DNA of 59,611 nt from an uncultured Dorea sp. (GTDB taxonomy: Bacteria > Bacillota > Clostridia > Lachnospirales > Lachnospiraceae): contig CAJUMF010000024.1 of NCBI GenBank assembly GCA_910586965.1, positions 1 through 59,611 of the forward strand, given 5' to 3'. A model generated the notes under the pieces. The model did no database searches. It was not told where the DNA came from and saw only the letters and a program-made list of their open reading frames with translations. Within the stretch, counting starts at the first letter, position 1; each line of letters starts with the position of its first letter. Positions 52,264 to 59,611 of the stretch are shown one piece after another. Both the position numbers and the translations under genes were made by a program.

Positions 52264-52570
52264 AGATGTAATGCAGATGCTGGCTGAGACGGAGATCCCT
52301 TTTGCGTATGACCATTTTGCAGAAGGGGAAAGTCCTGATCCGCCGTTCATCTGCTTTTTATTTCCGGGTTCGGAGAACTTTGCAGCGGACAACGTGGTGT
52401 ACATGGAGTTTTCCAACCTGAGCATTGAACTTTATACCGATGAGAAGGATCCGGAACTGGAAGACAGGGTTGAAGCTGTGTTGAATGCCCACGAACTGTT
52501 CTGGAACAAATCTGAGGTATGGATCGAATCAGAGAAACTATACGAAGTGCTGTACCAGATGACGGTATAG
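52253..52570 (+). CDS. phage tail terminator-like hypothetical protein
   Basis: The 105-residue acidic protein begins MTHEDVMQMLAETEIPFAYDHF and contains FICFLFPGSENFAADNVVY. Position between the gp10-family and major tail genes is where the tail terminator or completion protein lies. No motif fixes the family. Start is the ATG at 52253 after AGGAAGAAGG. Confidence 0.75.
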   Translation: MTHEDVMQMLAETEIPFAYDHFAEGESPDPPFICFLFPGSENFAADNVVYMEFSNLSIELYTDEKDPELEDRVEAVLNAHELFWNKSEVWIESEKLYEVLYQMTV

Positions 52571-52588
52571 CGGAAAGAGAGGTTTATT

Positions 52589-53185
52589 ATGCCGAGTACA
52601 AACAACAAGGTGAAGTTCGGCCTTAAGAACTGCCATTATGCGAAGGCGACGCTTGATCCGGATACCAATGCCGTGACATTTGGTACGCCTGTCGCGATTC
52701 CTGGAGCCGTGAATCTGTCGTTGGATCCGGAGGGAGATACCGAGCCGTTCTATGCGGACGATATGGTGTATTACACCACGGTGGCCAATAACGGTTATTC
52801 GGGTGATCTGGAGATTGCGCTGATCCCGGACAGCTTCAGGAAGGACATCCTGAAGGAGACAGAAGACAGCAATGGTGTCCTGGTAGAGGATTCCACAGTG
52901 GAGCCGGAGCATTTTGCTCTGCTTTTCGAGTTCTCCGGGGATAAGAAAAAGATCAGGCACTGCATGTATTACTGTACTGCCGCAAGACCGACCATCGAAG
53001 GCAAGACCAATGAGGATTCCAAGGAAGTCCAGACGGAATCTCTGGAGATCACGGCAACGCCGCTTCCGAGCGGCCTTGTGAAGGTGAAGACCGGAGCGAA
53101 CACAACGGATGAGGTCTATAACGGCTGGTACCAGAGTGTTTATCAGTCTCCGACAACGGAACCGACTGAACAGGGACAGGGTTAA
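52589..53185 (+). CDS. major tail protein (phi13 type)
   Basis: The 198-residue protein begins NNKVKFGLKNCHYAKA and contains PEGDTEPFYADDMVYYTT and GYSGDLEIALIPDSFRKDIL, the pattern of phi13-family major tail proteins which form the siphovirus tail tube. Its start follows GAAAGAGAGG. Confidence 0.95.
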   Translation: MPSTNNKVKFGLKNCHYAKATLDPDTNAVTFGTPVAIPGAVNLSLDPEGDTEPFYADDMVYYTTVANNGYSGDLEIALIPDSFRKDILKETEDSNGVLVEDSTVEPEHFALLFEFSGDKKKIRHCMYYCTAARPTIEGKTNEDSKEVQTESLEITATPLPSGLVKVKTGANTTDEVYNGWYQSVYQSPTTEPTEQGQG

Positions 53186-53239
53186 TGTGTGGGGCAGGGC
53201 TTCGGCTCTGCCCTTTACCTTAGATTGGAGGAAAGTGAA

Positions 53240-53620
53240 ATGGCACTTACAAAGACAGTGAATATTGATGGCAAGGATGTGACCTTCAGGGCTTCTGCTG
53301 CCATTCCAAGAATATACAGAAACAAGTTCCACAGGGATATCTATAAGGATCTTCACGACCTGCAGAAGAGCATTGATGAGAACGATCCTGAAAACTCCGC
53401 ATTGGATTCTTTTTCTTTGGAGCTGTTCGAGGATATCAGCTACATCATGGCGAAGCATGCGGATCCGCAGGGTGTTCCGGACACGCCGGATGAGTGGCTG
53501 GATCAGTTCGGAACATTTTCCATTTATCAGGTGCTGCCGGAGATCATCGAGCTCTGGGGACTTAATGTGCAGACGCAGGTGGAGAGTAAAAAAAACTTCG
53601 AGCGACTGACCGGGAAATGA
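53240..53620 (+). CDS. tail assembly chaperone (G-like)
   Basis: The 126-residue protein begins MALTKTVNIDGKDVTFRASAA and is rich in acidic helices. It is the first half of the usual pair of tail chaperones; the second is made by -1 frameshift at 53590-53596, near the end of this gene. Start is the ATG at 53240 after TTGGAGGAAAG. Confidence 0.9.
   Translation: MALTKTVNIDGKDVTFRASAAIPRIYRNKFHRDIYKDLHDLQKSIDENDPENSALDSFSLELFEDISYIMAKHADPQGVPDTPDEWLDQFGTFSIYQVLPEIIELWGLNVQTQVESKKNFERLTGK
53590..53596 (+). other. -1 ribosomal frameshift slippery site
   Basis: A-AAA-AAC in register with the zero frame (codons 53588-53590, 53591-53593, 53594-53596) is the classic slippery heptamer. After a -1 shift reading continues at 53596 in an open frame to 53781. 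Eight A residues in a row (53588-53595) add slip potential. Confidence 0.85.
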
Positions 53621-53781
53621 CAACGCCGCTCCTGTTGCTCCGGTGTGTTCAGTTGGGAATCCACATCAGTGAGTTGGAACTGCTGACGATCGGAACCGTG
53701 CTGGATATGTACACGGAGCTTCAGAGGGATGACGAGCCACATGATCAGTTGGCAAGTCAGGATGATATGGATCGTTTCTGA
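53596..53781 (+). CDS. T part of the tail chaperone, reached by -1 frameshift
   Basis: The -1 frame gives 61 codons with TTPLLLLRCVQLGIHISELE and LLTIGTVLDMYTELQRDD, close to the T parts of siphovirus GT fusions. The fused protein would be about 180 residues (119 + 61). An ATG at 53617 overlapping the G stop (ATGA) might also allow separate translation of a 54-residue form, but the slippery site makes the fusion more likely. Confidence 0.85.
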   Translation, partial: LRATDREMTTPLLLLRCVQLGIHISELELLTIGTVLDMYTELQRDDEPHDQLASQDDMDRF

Positions 53782-53823
53782 TGCAGAATTGACAGCCTTT
53801 TCACACACGAATTTGAGTCCTCG

Positions 53824-53832
53824 TGCTATAAT
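53824..53832 (+). promoter_or_regulatory. extended -10 promoter for the ACT-domain gene
   Basis: TGCTATAAT is a full extended -10. It lies 64 bases before the ACT gene, downstream of the chaperone genes. A TTGACA at 53789-53794 is too far upstream (32 bases) to pair with it. Confidence 0.65.
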
Positions 53833-53896
53833 GATTCTGTTATGCTGTGACGATAAATTATTCAGTATGGCACAATAGGATCTGCAGGAGGCACAT

Positions 53897-54262
53897 ATGG
53901 AACTAAAAAAACTGGATTATGATCTGACCGTTTGCAAGGTTGAGACGATTACAGATATTGATATGGGAACGGACTTCTTTTTCATTGGTAAAACAGATGA
54001 AGAAATGTCTTTGGTTTGTAAGACCGATGATACACCGAAAAAAACAATAGAGCGGGATGATGGGTGGAAAGGGTTCCGTATTCAGGGTGTCCTTGATTTT
54101 TCTCTGATCGGAATCTTATCGAAATTATCGGGAATCCTCGCTGAGAATAATATCGGAATCTTTGCGGTATCAACTTTCAATACGGATTATATTCTTGTAA
54201 AGGCAGAAAACTTCGAGAAGGCTTTAAGTGTACTATCTGCGGAAGGATACACTATTGCCTAA
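53897..54262 (+). CDS. ACT-domain protein (cargo gene)
   Basis: The 121-residue protein has an ACT/CASTOR-like fold (FRIQGVLDFSLIGILSKLSGILAENNIGIFAVSTFNTDYILVK split over about residues 55-105). Such domains bind amino acids and control enzymes. It has its own promoter and terminator inside the tail operon, with no link to tail assembly: a typical moron. Start is preceded by GCAGGAGG. Confidence 0.88.
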   Translation: MELKKLDYDLTVCKVETITDIDMGTDFFFIGKTDEEMSLVCKTDDTPKKTIERDDGWKGFRIQGVLDFSLIGILSKLSGILAENNIGIFAVSTFNTDYILVKAENFEKALSVLSAEGYTIA

Positions 54263-54306
54263 CCATTAGATGGTGTAACGGAGAAAAATAATAAGAATTT
54301 ATTGAG

Positions 54307-54335
54307 AAGAGTCGAGAAATCGGCTCTTTTCTTTT
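54307..54335 (+). terminator. terminator after the ACT-domain gene
   Basis: AAGAGTCGA (54307-54315) pairs with TCGGCTCTT (54320-54328) around a GAAA loop, followed by TTTTCTTTT. The core GAGTCGA...TCGGCTC recurs in the terminator after the GNAT gene (58412-58438). Confidence 0.88.
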
Positions 54336-54362
54336 ACCCAAAATCAGGAAGGAGGGACATGA

Positions 54363-57188
54363 ATGGCTGGACGGATCCAGGGTATTACCGTTGAGATCGG
54401 CGGCGATACCACCAAACTACAGACCGCCTTAAAGGGCGTAAATACAGAGATTAGAAATACTCAGAGCCAGCTGCGTGATGTCGATAAGCTCCTGAAACTT
54501 GATCCGGGGAATACAGAACTGCTTGCACAGAAGCACAGACTTTTGGGAGATGCCGTCAAAGAAACGAAAGAAAAGCTGGAGACCTTAAAGACAGCGGCGG
54601 AACAGGCAGAGCAGGCACTGAAGGATGGAACGATCACGCAGGAACAGTATGATGGCCTGCAGCGTGAGATCGTTGAGACTGAACAGAAGCTGAAGGCTCT
54701 GGAGGAACAGGCGAAGGCTTCCGGAACGGCTCTTCAGGAGATCGCCGCAAAGGGTGAGAAGCTGAAGACAGTAGGTGACAACATCACCAATGTCGGAAAG
54801 AAGTTCATGCCCGTGACTCTGGGTGTTGTGGGATTAGGTACGGCGGCGGTGAAGACTGCCGCTGATTTTGATTCCGCCATGAGCAAGGTGGCGGCGGTAT
54901 CCGGTGCAACAGGCTCTGATCTGGAAGCACTCCGGGATAAAGCCCGTGAGATGGGTGAGAAGACAAAGTTCTCTGCATCTGAAGCGGCGGAAGCTATGAA
55001 CTACATGGCGATGGCCGGCTGGAAGACGGAGGATATGCTTTCCGGTATCGAAGGTGTCATGAACCTGGCTGCTGCCTCCGGTGAAGATCTGGCAACGACT
55101 TCTGATATCGTGACTGACGCTCTGACGGCTTTTGGACTTACAGCCCAGGACTCCGGACATTTTGCGGATATTCTTGCGGCAGCTTCCAGTAACGCGAATA
55201 CGAACGTCTCCATGATGGGTGAGACCTTCAAGTATTGCGCTCCGATCGCCGGGGCTTTGGGATTCTCTGCGGAGGATACAGCGGAAGCGATCGGCCTGAT
55301 GGCCAATGCCGGTATCAAGGGATTTCAGGCTGGTACTGCTCTCAGGACGATCATGAATAACCTGTCCGGAGAGGTGAAGATCTGCGGATCTTCCATTGGA
55401 GAGGTTACGATTGCAACGACAAACGCTGACGGCTCCATGAGAGAACTGTCGGATATCCTGGCTGATTGCAGGACGGCTTTCTCAGGCTTATCTGAATCTG
55501 AAAAGGCGGCAGCGGCTGAAAGTCTTGTCGGCAAGAATGCAATGTCCGGATTCCTTGCTCTGATGAACGCCGGGGAAGCGGATATCAACAAGCTTTCCAG
55601 TGCGATTGATAACTGTGATGGTTCAGCGGCAAGTATGGCTGAGACCATGAATGACAACCTTGCCGGTCAGCTGCAGATCCTGAAGTCCCAGCTGGAAGAG
55701 CTGGCGATTTCCTTTGGTGAGCTGCTGATGCCTGCAATCCGAACGATTGTCGGATGGATCCAGAAGTTTGTGGACTGGCTCAATTCGATGGATGAGGGTA
55801 CCAGGAAGGTGATCGTGACGATTGCCCTGGTGGCGGCTGCGATCGGACCGGTACTGATCATAGTCGGTAAAGTGATCTCAGCGGTCGGTACCATTATGAC
55901 TCTGGTGCCGAAGCTGGCAGGTGTGATCAATGCGGCGAAGGGTGTATTTGCAGCCTTCAATGCGGTATGCGCGGCGAATCCGTATGTGCTGATCATTGCG
56001 GCGATTGTGGCTTTGGTGGCGGCGTTCATTTATCTTTGGAACAACTGTGAAGAGTTCCGACAGTTCTGGATCGACCTGTGGGAGAGCATCAAAGAGATTG
56101 CCATTGCTGTATGGGAGGCGTTGAAGGCGTTCTTCCAGGCGGCATGGGAAGCAATCAAGGCCACGGCAACAACGGTCTGGAATGCAATCAAGGATTTCTT
56201 CTCCGGCTTGTGGGAAGGAATCAAGACTATCTTCACTACGGTGGTGAATGCAATCAGAACCTTCCTGACCACGGCATGGAATACGATCAGGAATACCGTG
56301 ACGACCGTATGGAATGTGATAAAGACATTCTTCACCACGATCTGGAATGGGATCAAGTCGGTTATCACGACTGTGGTAAATGCAATCTCCACCTTCCTGA
56401 GTACGGCGTGGAACGGAATCAAGACGGCGATCACTACGGTGCTGAATGCGATCAAAACCGCTGTGTCCACGGTCTGGAATGGTATCAAGAATACGATCAC
56501 GACTATTGTGAACGGAATCAAAAATACTGTTACCGCGGCATGGAACAATATCAAGTCTGCCGTATCCAATGCGGCGAATGCGATCAAGACCGGCGTGACG
56601 AATGCCTTCAATGCCATGCTGAATGGCATCAAGAATATCTGCGGAAATGTTTATGGTGCGGTGAAGGGCGGCTTTGACAAGGCTATCGGCTTTATCAAGG
56701 GACTGGCTTCCCAGGCCTTTCAGTGGGGGGCTGATTTCATCGGCGGTATCGTGAATGGTATCAAGTCCATGATTGGAAAAGTTGGAGATGCTGTTTCTTC
56801 GGTTGCAAATAAGATCCGGAGCTTCCTGCATTTCTCCGTACCGGATGAAGGTCCTTTGACGGATTATGAGAGCTGGATGCCGGACTTCATTGGAGGACTT
56901 GCTAAAAGCATTGAAAAGAGCCGGGGCATGATCGAGAACGCGATGAACGGTGTGACTTCTGATCTGACCATTACTCCGAGGGTGATGGCAGCTCAGGGCG
57001 GTTATTCCGGATCGGCTGCGTCAAGCGGTGATCTGATCTCCGGTATAAATACAGCACTGAATACGGCTCTGGCCGGTGGAGGCGCTGCAGGGGACATCGT
57101 GATCCCGGTATATATCGGCGGTGACATGATTGATGAGATCGTGGTTACGGCTCAGCAGAGAATGAATCTAAGAAGTGGAGGCAGGTAA
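54363..57188 (+). CDS. tail tape measure protein
   Basis: The 941-residue protein sets tail length. An N-terminal coiled coil (about residues 25-135) leads to a TP901-1-like core (about 150-440, with AAEAMNYMAMAGWKTEDMLSG). Hydrophobic segments cluster around 480-560, followed by a long run of WN-IK-T repeats (about 575-760) and a C-terminal domain. Ribosome site GAAGGAGGG. Frames other than this one that look open across the repeats are shadows. Confidence 0.96.
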   Translation: MAGRIQGITVEIGGDTTKLQTALKGVNTEIRNTQSQLRDVDKLLKLDPGNTELLAQKHRLLGDAVKETKEKLETLKTAAEQAEQALKDGTITQEQYDGLQREIVETEQKLKALEEQAKASGTALQEIAAKGEKLKTVGDNITNVGKKFMPVTLGVVGLGTAAVKTAADFDSAMSKVAAVSGATGSDLEALRDKAREMGEKTKFSASEAAEAMNYMAMAGWKTEDMLSGIEGVMNLAAASGEDLATTSDIVTDALTAFGLTAQDSGHFADILAAASSNANTNVSMMGETFKYCAPIAGALGFSAEDTAEAIGLMANAGIKGFQAGTALRTIMNNLSGEVKICGSSIGEVTIATTNADGSMRELSDILADCRTAFSGLSESEKAAAAESLVGKNAMSGFLALMNAGEADINKLSSAIDNCDGSAASMAETMNDNLAGQLQILKSQLEELAISFGELLMPAIRTIVGWIQKFVDWLNSMDEGTRKVIVTIALVAAAIGPVLIIVGKVISAVGTIMTLVPKLAGVINAAKGVFAAFNAVCAANPYVLIIAAIVALVAAFIYLWNNCEEFRQFWIDLWESIKEIAIAVWEALKAFFQAAWEAIKATATTVWNAIKDFFSGLWEGIKTIFTTVVNAIRTFLTTAWNTIRNTVTTVWNVIKTFFTTIWNGIKSVITTVVNAISTFLSTAWNGIKTAITTVLNAIKTAVSTVWNGIKNTITTIVNGIKNTVTAAWNNIKSAVSNAANAIKTGVTNAFNAMLNGIKNICGNVYGAVKGGFDKAIGFIKGLASQAFQWGADFIGGIVNGIKSMIGKVGDAVSSVANKIRSFLHFSVPDEGPLTDYESWMPDFIGGLAKSIEKSRGMIENAMNGVTSDLTITPRVMAAQGGYSGSAASSGDLISGINTALNTALAGGGAAGDIVIPVYIGGDMIDEIVVTAQQRMNLRSGGR
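56090..56640 (+). repeat. 11-residue (about 33-bp) periodic repeats in the tape measure gene
   Basis: Tryptophan-asparagine-x-isoleucine-lysine units (AWNTIRNTVTTVWNVIKTFF and similar) recur about every 11 residues. The DNA shows loosely repeated GGAATGGAATCAAG-like words with about 33-bp periodicity. Such repeats form a helical ruler; copy number could change tail length. Confidence 0.8.
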
Positions 57189-57189
57189 G

Positions 57190-57552
57190 ATGGCTCATTT
57201 GCAGTATCTTGTTTTTAACAATGAGAATATCCCGATGCCTGCCTCTTATTCTGTGAGTTTATCGGATGTGGAGGCAGACAGCGGCGGTGTGACAGAGGCA
57301 GGAACCACACAGAGGGATGTTGTCCGGGAAGGAGTGGTTCAGATTGGCGTGACCTTCCGTGTATCGAAACGGTGGCTGAATAAGTTTTCGGCTTATAAGA
57401 AGTTGGCAAGTATTACGGTCGGATACTTGGACATGGAGACCATGAACATCGTGGATACACAGATGTTCATTGACGGATATCAGGTGAAGCTGGTCAGTGA
57501 TACAAGCTATGGGAGCTTGTGGGAGGTGTCCTTCACGCTGAAAGAGTTTTAA
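57190..57552 (+). CDS. distal tail-type protein (DUF6711-like)
   Basis: The 120-residue protein begins MAHLQYLVFNNENIPMPASYSVSLSDVEADSGG and contains TEAGTTQRDVVREG. This matches small Clostridial phage tail proteins that follow the tape measure (I recall DUF6711). It is much shorter than classical Dit proteins. Start is the ATG at 57190 after GGAGGCAGG. Confidence 0.78.
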   Translation: MAHLQYLVFNNENIPMPASYSVSLSDVEADSGGVTEAGTTQRDVVREGVVQIGVTFRVSKRWLNKFSAYKKLASITVGYLDMETMNIVDTQMFIDGYQVKLVSDTSYGSLWEVSFTLKEF

Positions 57553-57578
57553 AACATGTGGAGGGAACTGACGATATA

Positions 57579-57587
57579 TGTTATGAT
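57579..57587 (+). promoter_or_regulatory. extended -10 promoter for the GNAT leader
   Basis: TGTTATGAT (extended -10) lies 46 bases ahead of the leader-peptide start. No consensus -35 is present. The same promoter style serves the ACT gene. Confidence 0.5.
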
Positions 57588-57632
57588 GTCCTTGCCGCTA
57601 AGGCGGAAAAATTATATTAAGGAGAGTGCTGT

Positions 57633-57668
57633 TTGAAAAAGTACAACACACTGGAGATTGTGGGCTAA
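57633..57668 (+). CDS. candidate leader peptide MKKYNTLEIVG
   Basis: AAGGAG (57619-57624) sits eight bases before a TTG that opens an 11-codon frame, ending in TAA at 57666-57668. The stop is immediately followed by a strong hairpin. This is the layout of translation-coupled attenuators of inducible resistance genes. An alternative GTG at 57627 opens another frame; the TTG is better spaced. Confidence 0.55.
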   Translation: MKKYNTLEIVG

Positions 57669-57669
57669 C

Positions 57670-57740
57670 CGGGAGGTTTGCTGACAATCTAACAAGCCTC
57701 CCGCTGAAAAGCAACTTTTGGTCACAAGTTTTCAGGAGGT
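57670..57740 (+). promoter_or_regulatory. attenuator hairpins ahead of the GNAT gene
   Basis: CGGGAGG (57670-57676) pairs with CCTCCCG (57697-57703). A second, weaker hairpin (AACTT...AAGTT, flanked by GAAAA...TTTTC) lies just before the CAGGAGGT ribosome site at 57733-57740 and may cover it. The CGGGAGG arm could also compete with pairing around that site. Confidence 0.55.
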
Positions 57741-57748
57741 AAAAAACA

Positions 57749-58375
57749 TTGAATAAAAATGACTATACAATTCGTTTGGAAGAAAAGAACGATTACAGAG
57801 CAGTTGAAAACCTTGTCAGGGAGTCATTCTGGAACGTATACAAGCCGGGATGCAGCGAGCATTATGTGATCCATGTGCTTAGAGATGATCCAGCGTTTAT
57901 CCAAGGACTTGATTTCGTCATGGAGCAGGATGGCAGTCTGATCGGACAGAATATGTTCATGAAGACGATTATCGAGGCCGACGATGGAAGGGTAATAGAT
58001 GTTCTGACAATGGGGCCGATTGGCATTACACCAGAACTGAAGCGCAAAGGATATGGTAAGGCTTTGCTGGACTATTCCTTGAAAAAAGCTGCAGAGATGG
58101 GTTTTGGTGCGGTTCTGTTTGAAGGAAACATTGGTTTCTATGGCAAGAGCGGTTTTGACTATGCCAGTAAGTTTGGCATCCGCTATCATGATCTGCCGGA
58201 GGAAGCAGACGCCTCATTTTTTCTCTGTAAGGAACTGATTCCCGGATATCTTGATGGAATTACTGGGGTGTATCAGACTCCACGGGGGTATTATGTGAGT
58301 GATGAGGATGTGGAAATGTTTGATAAAGACTTTCCACCTAAGGAAAAACTGAAGCTGCCTGGTCAGATCTTCTAA
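57749..58375 (+). CDS. GNAT N-acetyltransferase (cargo gene)
   Basis: The 208-residue protein has the GNAT fold with the acetyl-CoA loop GITPELKRKGYGKALLDYSLKKA (residues about 90-112, split here) and FEGNIGFYGKSGF. Translation starts at TTG eight bases after CAGGAGGT. Substrate unknown. It has its own leader, promoter and terminator and interrupts the tail operon between the Dit-like and the next tail gene, so it is a second moron. Confidence 0.9.
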   Translation: MNKNDYTIRLEEKNDYRAVENLVRESFWNVYKPGCSEHYVIHVLRDDPAFIQGLDFVMEQDGSLIGQNMFMKTIIEADDGRVIDVLTMGPIGITPELKRKGYGKALLDYSLKKAAEMGFGAVLFEGNIGFYGKSGFDYASKFGIRYHDLPEEADASFFLCKELIPGYLDGITGVYQTPRGYYVSDEDVEMFDKDFPPKEKLKLPGQIF

Positions 58376-58411
58376 ACAGAAAAAGAGATTTAGCAGCGAT
58401 GCTGCAGAGAG

Positions 58412-58438
58412 GGAGTCGAGTAACATCGGCTCCTTTTT
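58412..58438 (+). terminator. terminator after the GNAT gene
   Basis: GGAGTCGA (58412-58419) pairs with TCGGCTCC (58426-58433) around GTAACA, followed by five T. A small GCAGC/GCTGC hairpin lies just upstream (58393-58405). Core arms match the ACT-gene terminator. Confidence 0.88.
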
Positions 58439-58461
58439 CATGTCCGGAGGGAGGTGGTCAT

Positions 58462-59611
58462 TTGTATCCGGTCAGCAATGCTTTCCTGGAAGCAGTGAAA
58501 GCGAACAACAGAAAATACTACTGGACCGGCAGGATCACAACGACTGCCGGGACGGTTTATGAGTTTGATCAGGATGATATGGTCAAGGGCAGCGGGTATA
58601 TCACTTCCCAGTGCTGCGGATCCACGGAGATCGAGCTTGGTACGGTGTATGCCGCTGAGATGGGGATCTCTCTTTTCTCTGAGATCAACCGGTACACGCT
58701 GGAAGATGCGAAGGTGGAGCTGTTCTATCACCTGCAGGTGGCTGGCGGCTCTTATGAGCGGATCCCGATGGGGATCTTTGAAGTATCTGAGGCCAACAGG
58801 AAAGCGAAGTGCCTGGAGATAAAAGCCTATGATTACATGGTGAGGTTTGAGAAGGCATTTACTTCTCTGGAATCAATCGGTAACGCTTATGATTTCATGG
58901 TACTGTGTTCGACTGCTTGTGAGGTAACGCTGGCTCAGGATAGGGCAACGATTGAGGCGATGCCGAACGGAACCGAGAACCTGTCCATCTATTCTGATAA
59001 TGACATTGAGACTTACCGCGATGTACTGTTCTATGTGGGGCAGGTGCTTGGCGGTTTTTTCGTGATTAACAGAGCCGGGGAGTTGGAACTACGGAAGTAT
59101 GGGAATACGCCGGTACTGACGGTAGAGCGGAAGCACAGGTTCTCTTCCAGCTTTTCGGACTTCATCACGAGATATACGGCGGTCAGCTCTACAAATCTTC
59201 GGACACAGATTGCGGAGTATTATGCGCTGGATCCGGATGACGGACTGACGATGAATCTGGGCGTGAATCCGCTTTTGCAGTTTGGTCTGGAAGAGACCAG
59301 GCGGCAGCTGTGTGAGAATATCCTGGCTGATCTTTCGGTTGTAAACTATGTGCCGTTTGATTCGGATACCATAGGGAATCCGTCTTTGGATGTGGGTGAT
59401 ATCTTATCTTTTTCCGGAGGTCAGGCAGATACCACAAAGTATGCCTGCATCACATCGAACAGCATCAAGATCGGCGGCAGGCAGAGTATCAAGTGCGTCG
59501 GAAAGAATCCGAAGCTGTCCCAGGCGAAGAGTAAGAATGACAAAAATATCTCCGGGCTGGTGTTAGTATATAAATGTGGACAGGAAAAGTTGAACAACCT
59601 ATACTATCAAA
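58462..59611 (+). CDS. phage tail protein (distal tail/endopeptidase type), incomplete at window end
   Basis: An open frame from TTG 58462 runs past the window edge (383 codons seen). It begins LYPVSNAFLEAVKANNRKYYWTG and contains GTVYEFDQDDMVKGSGYITSQCCG and VGQVLGGFFVINRAGELELRKYG. This is the pattern of prophage tail proteins that follow the Dit in Clostridial siphophages. GGAGGGAGGTGG precedes the start. The 3' part is outside the window. Confidence 0.85.
   Translation, partial: MYPVSNAFLEAVKANNRKYYWTGRITTTAGTVYEFDQDDMVKGSGYITSQCCGSTEIELGTVYAAEMGISLFSEINRYTLEDAKVELFYHLQVAGGSYERIPMGIFEVSEANRKAKCLEIKAYDYMVRFEKAFTSLESIGNAYDFMVLCSTACEVTLAQDRATIEAMPNGTENLSIYSDNDIETYRDVLFYVGQVLGGFFVINRAGELELRKYGNTPVLTVERKHRFSSSFSDFITRYTAVSSTNLRTQIAEYYALDPDDGLTMNLGVNPLLQFGLEETRRQLCENILADLSVVNYVPFDSDTIGNPSLDVGDILSFSGGQADTTKYACITSNSIKIGGRQSIKCVGKNPKLSQAKSKNDKNISGLVLVYKCGQEKLNNLYYQ

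Noticed and set aside
52538..53623. 361-codon minus-strand frame opposite the tail protein genes
   Set aside because: Long only because of codon bias in the sense genes; antisense to two confident phage genes.
53789..53832. TTGACA at 53789 paired with TATAAT at 53827 as one promoter
   Set aside because: Spacing of 32 bases is far too long; the -10 is instead an extended type.
55878..56831. 317-codon minus-strand frame and a 199-codon plus-strand frame across the tape measure repeats
   Set aside because: Both arise from the periodic repeats of the tape measure gene; protein sequences are low-complexity shadows.

Overview
The window is low-to-mid GC Firmicute DNA, most likely a gut Lachnospiraceae (Clostridia). 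The strongest clue is the chromosomal block birA - DUF6145-like - coaX - dus - greA - lysS. Other support comes from AAGGAGG-type ribosome binding sites, an S-box (SAM-I) riboswitch ahead of metK, and phage genes typical of Clostridia (P27-family TerS, HK97-fold head genes, phi13-type tail protein, DUF1492). All genes read on the + strand except the transposase fragment at the left edge.

Layout. (1) 1-5055 is an accessory scrap: the start of an IS transposase, an unrecognised gene remnant, an AlbA_2/ATPase-type protein whose C-terminal winged helix is pushed out of frame by an 11-bp tandem repeat, and a type I restriction HsdR subunit. No hsdM or hsdS lies in the window. (2) 5125-16707 is core chromosome: SAM riboswitch and metK, an OmpR-family two-component pair, a SpoU/TrmH methyltransferase, an NfeD-SPFH membrane operon preceded by a PhoP-like triple box, then birA, coaX, dus, greA and lysS. 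(3) From just after lysS to the right edge is one large mobile element. It opens with a SymE-like protein, ParA, ParB and a small protein (16988-19299).

(4) 19440-33190 holds a visibly AT-richer defence island. In order: a helix-turn-helix protein, a BrxP-type protein (ATP-pyrophosphatase + ferredoxin-like cluster + DUF4007), a zinc ribbon, BrxC-like ATPase, PglZ, a short BrxL, an unknown protein, a NifS/DndA-like cysteine desulfurase, a terminator, then a separately promoted DGQHR (DndB-like) protein and a small partner. This is a type 4 BREX core joined to parts of DNA phosphorothioation chemistry (sulfur donor, DndC-like sulfur-inserting enzyme, DndB-like protein). It carries no recognisable methyltransferase, DndD or DndE. 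It is the best candidate for an under-described system here.

(5) 33323-43841 is a phage/plasmid-type early region: sigma-like protein, SNF2 helicase, Gp157-like protein, candidate ssDNA-binding protein, family A DNA polymerase, DUF4406-like protein, primase-helicase, VRR-NUC, DUF1492 and HNH. Between the genes are repeated RNA-like elements and a TTGACAC repeat cluster. (6) 43842-59611 is a cos-like segment followed by a HigBA-type toxin-antitoxin pair with twin operators. Then come the packaging, head and tail genes through the tape measure and Dit-like genes to a tail protein cut by the window edge. Two independently promoted and terminated cargo genes (ACT-domain protein and GNAT acetyltransferase) sit inside the tail operon, and the tail chaperone has a classic -1 slippery site.

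No integrase is visible. If the element is integrated, its recombinase should lie beyond the right edge. ParAB plus its own polymerase and primase suggest a phage-plasmid or plasmid-derived prophage. No tRNA, rRNA or CRISPR array was found.
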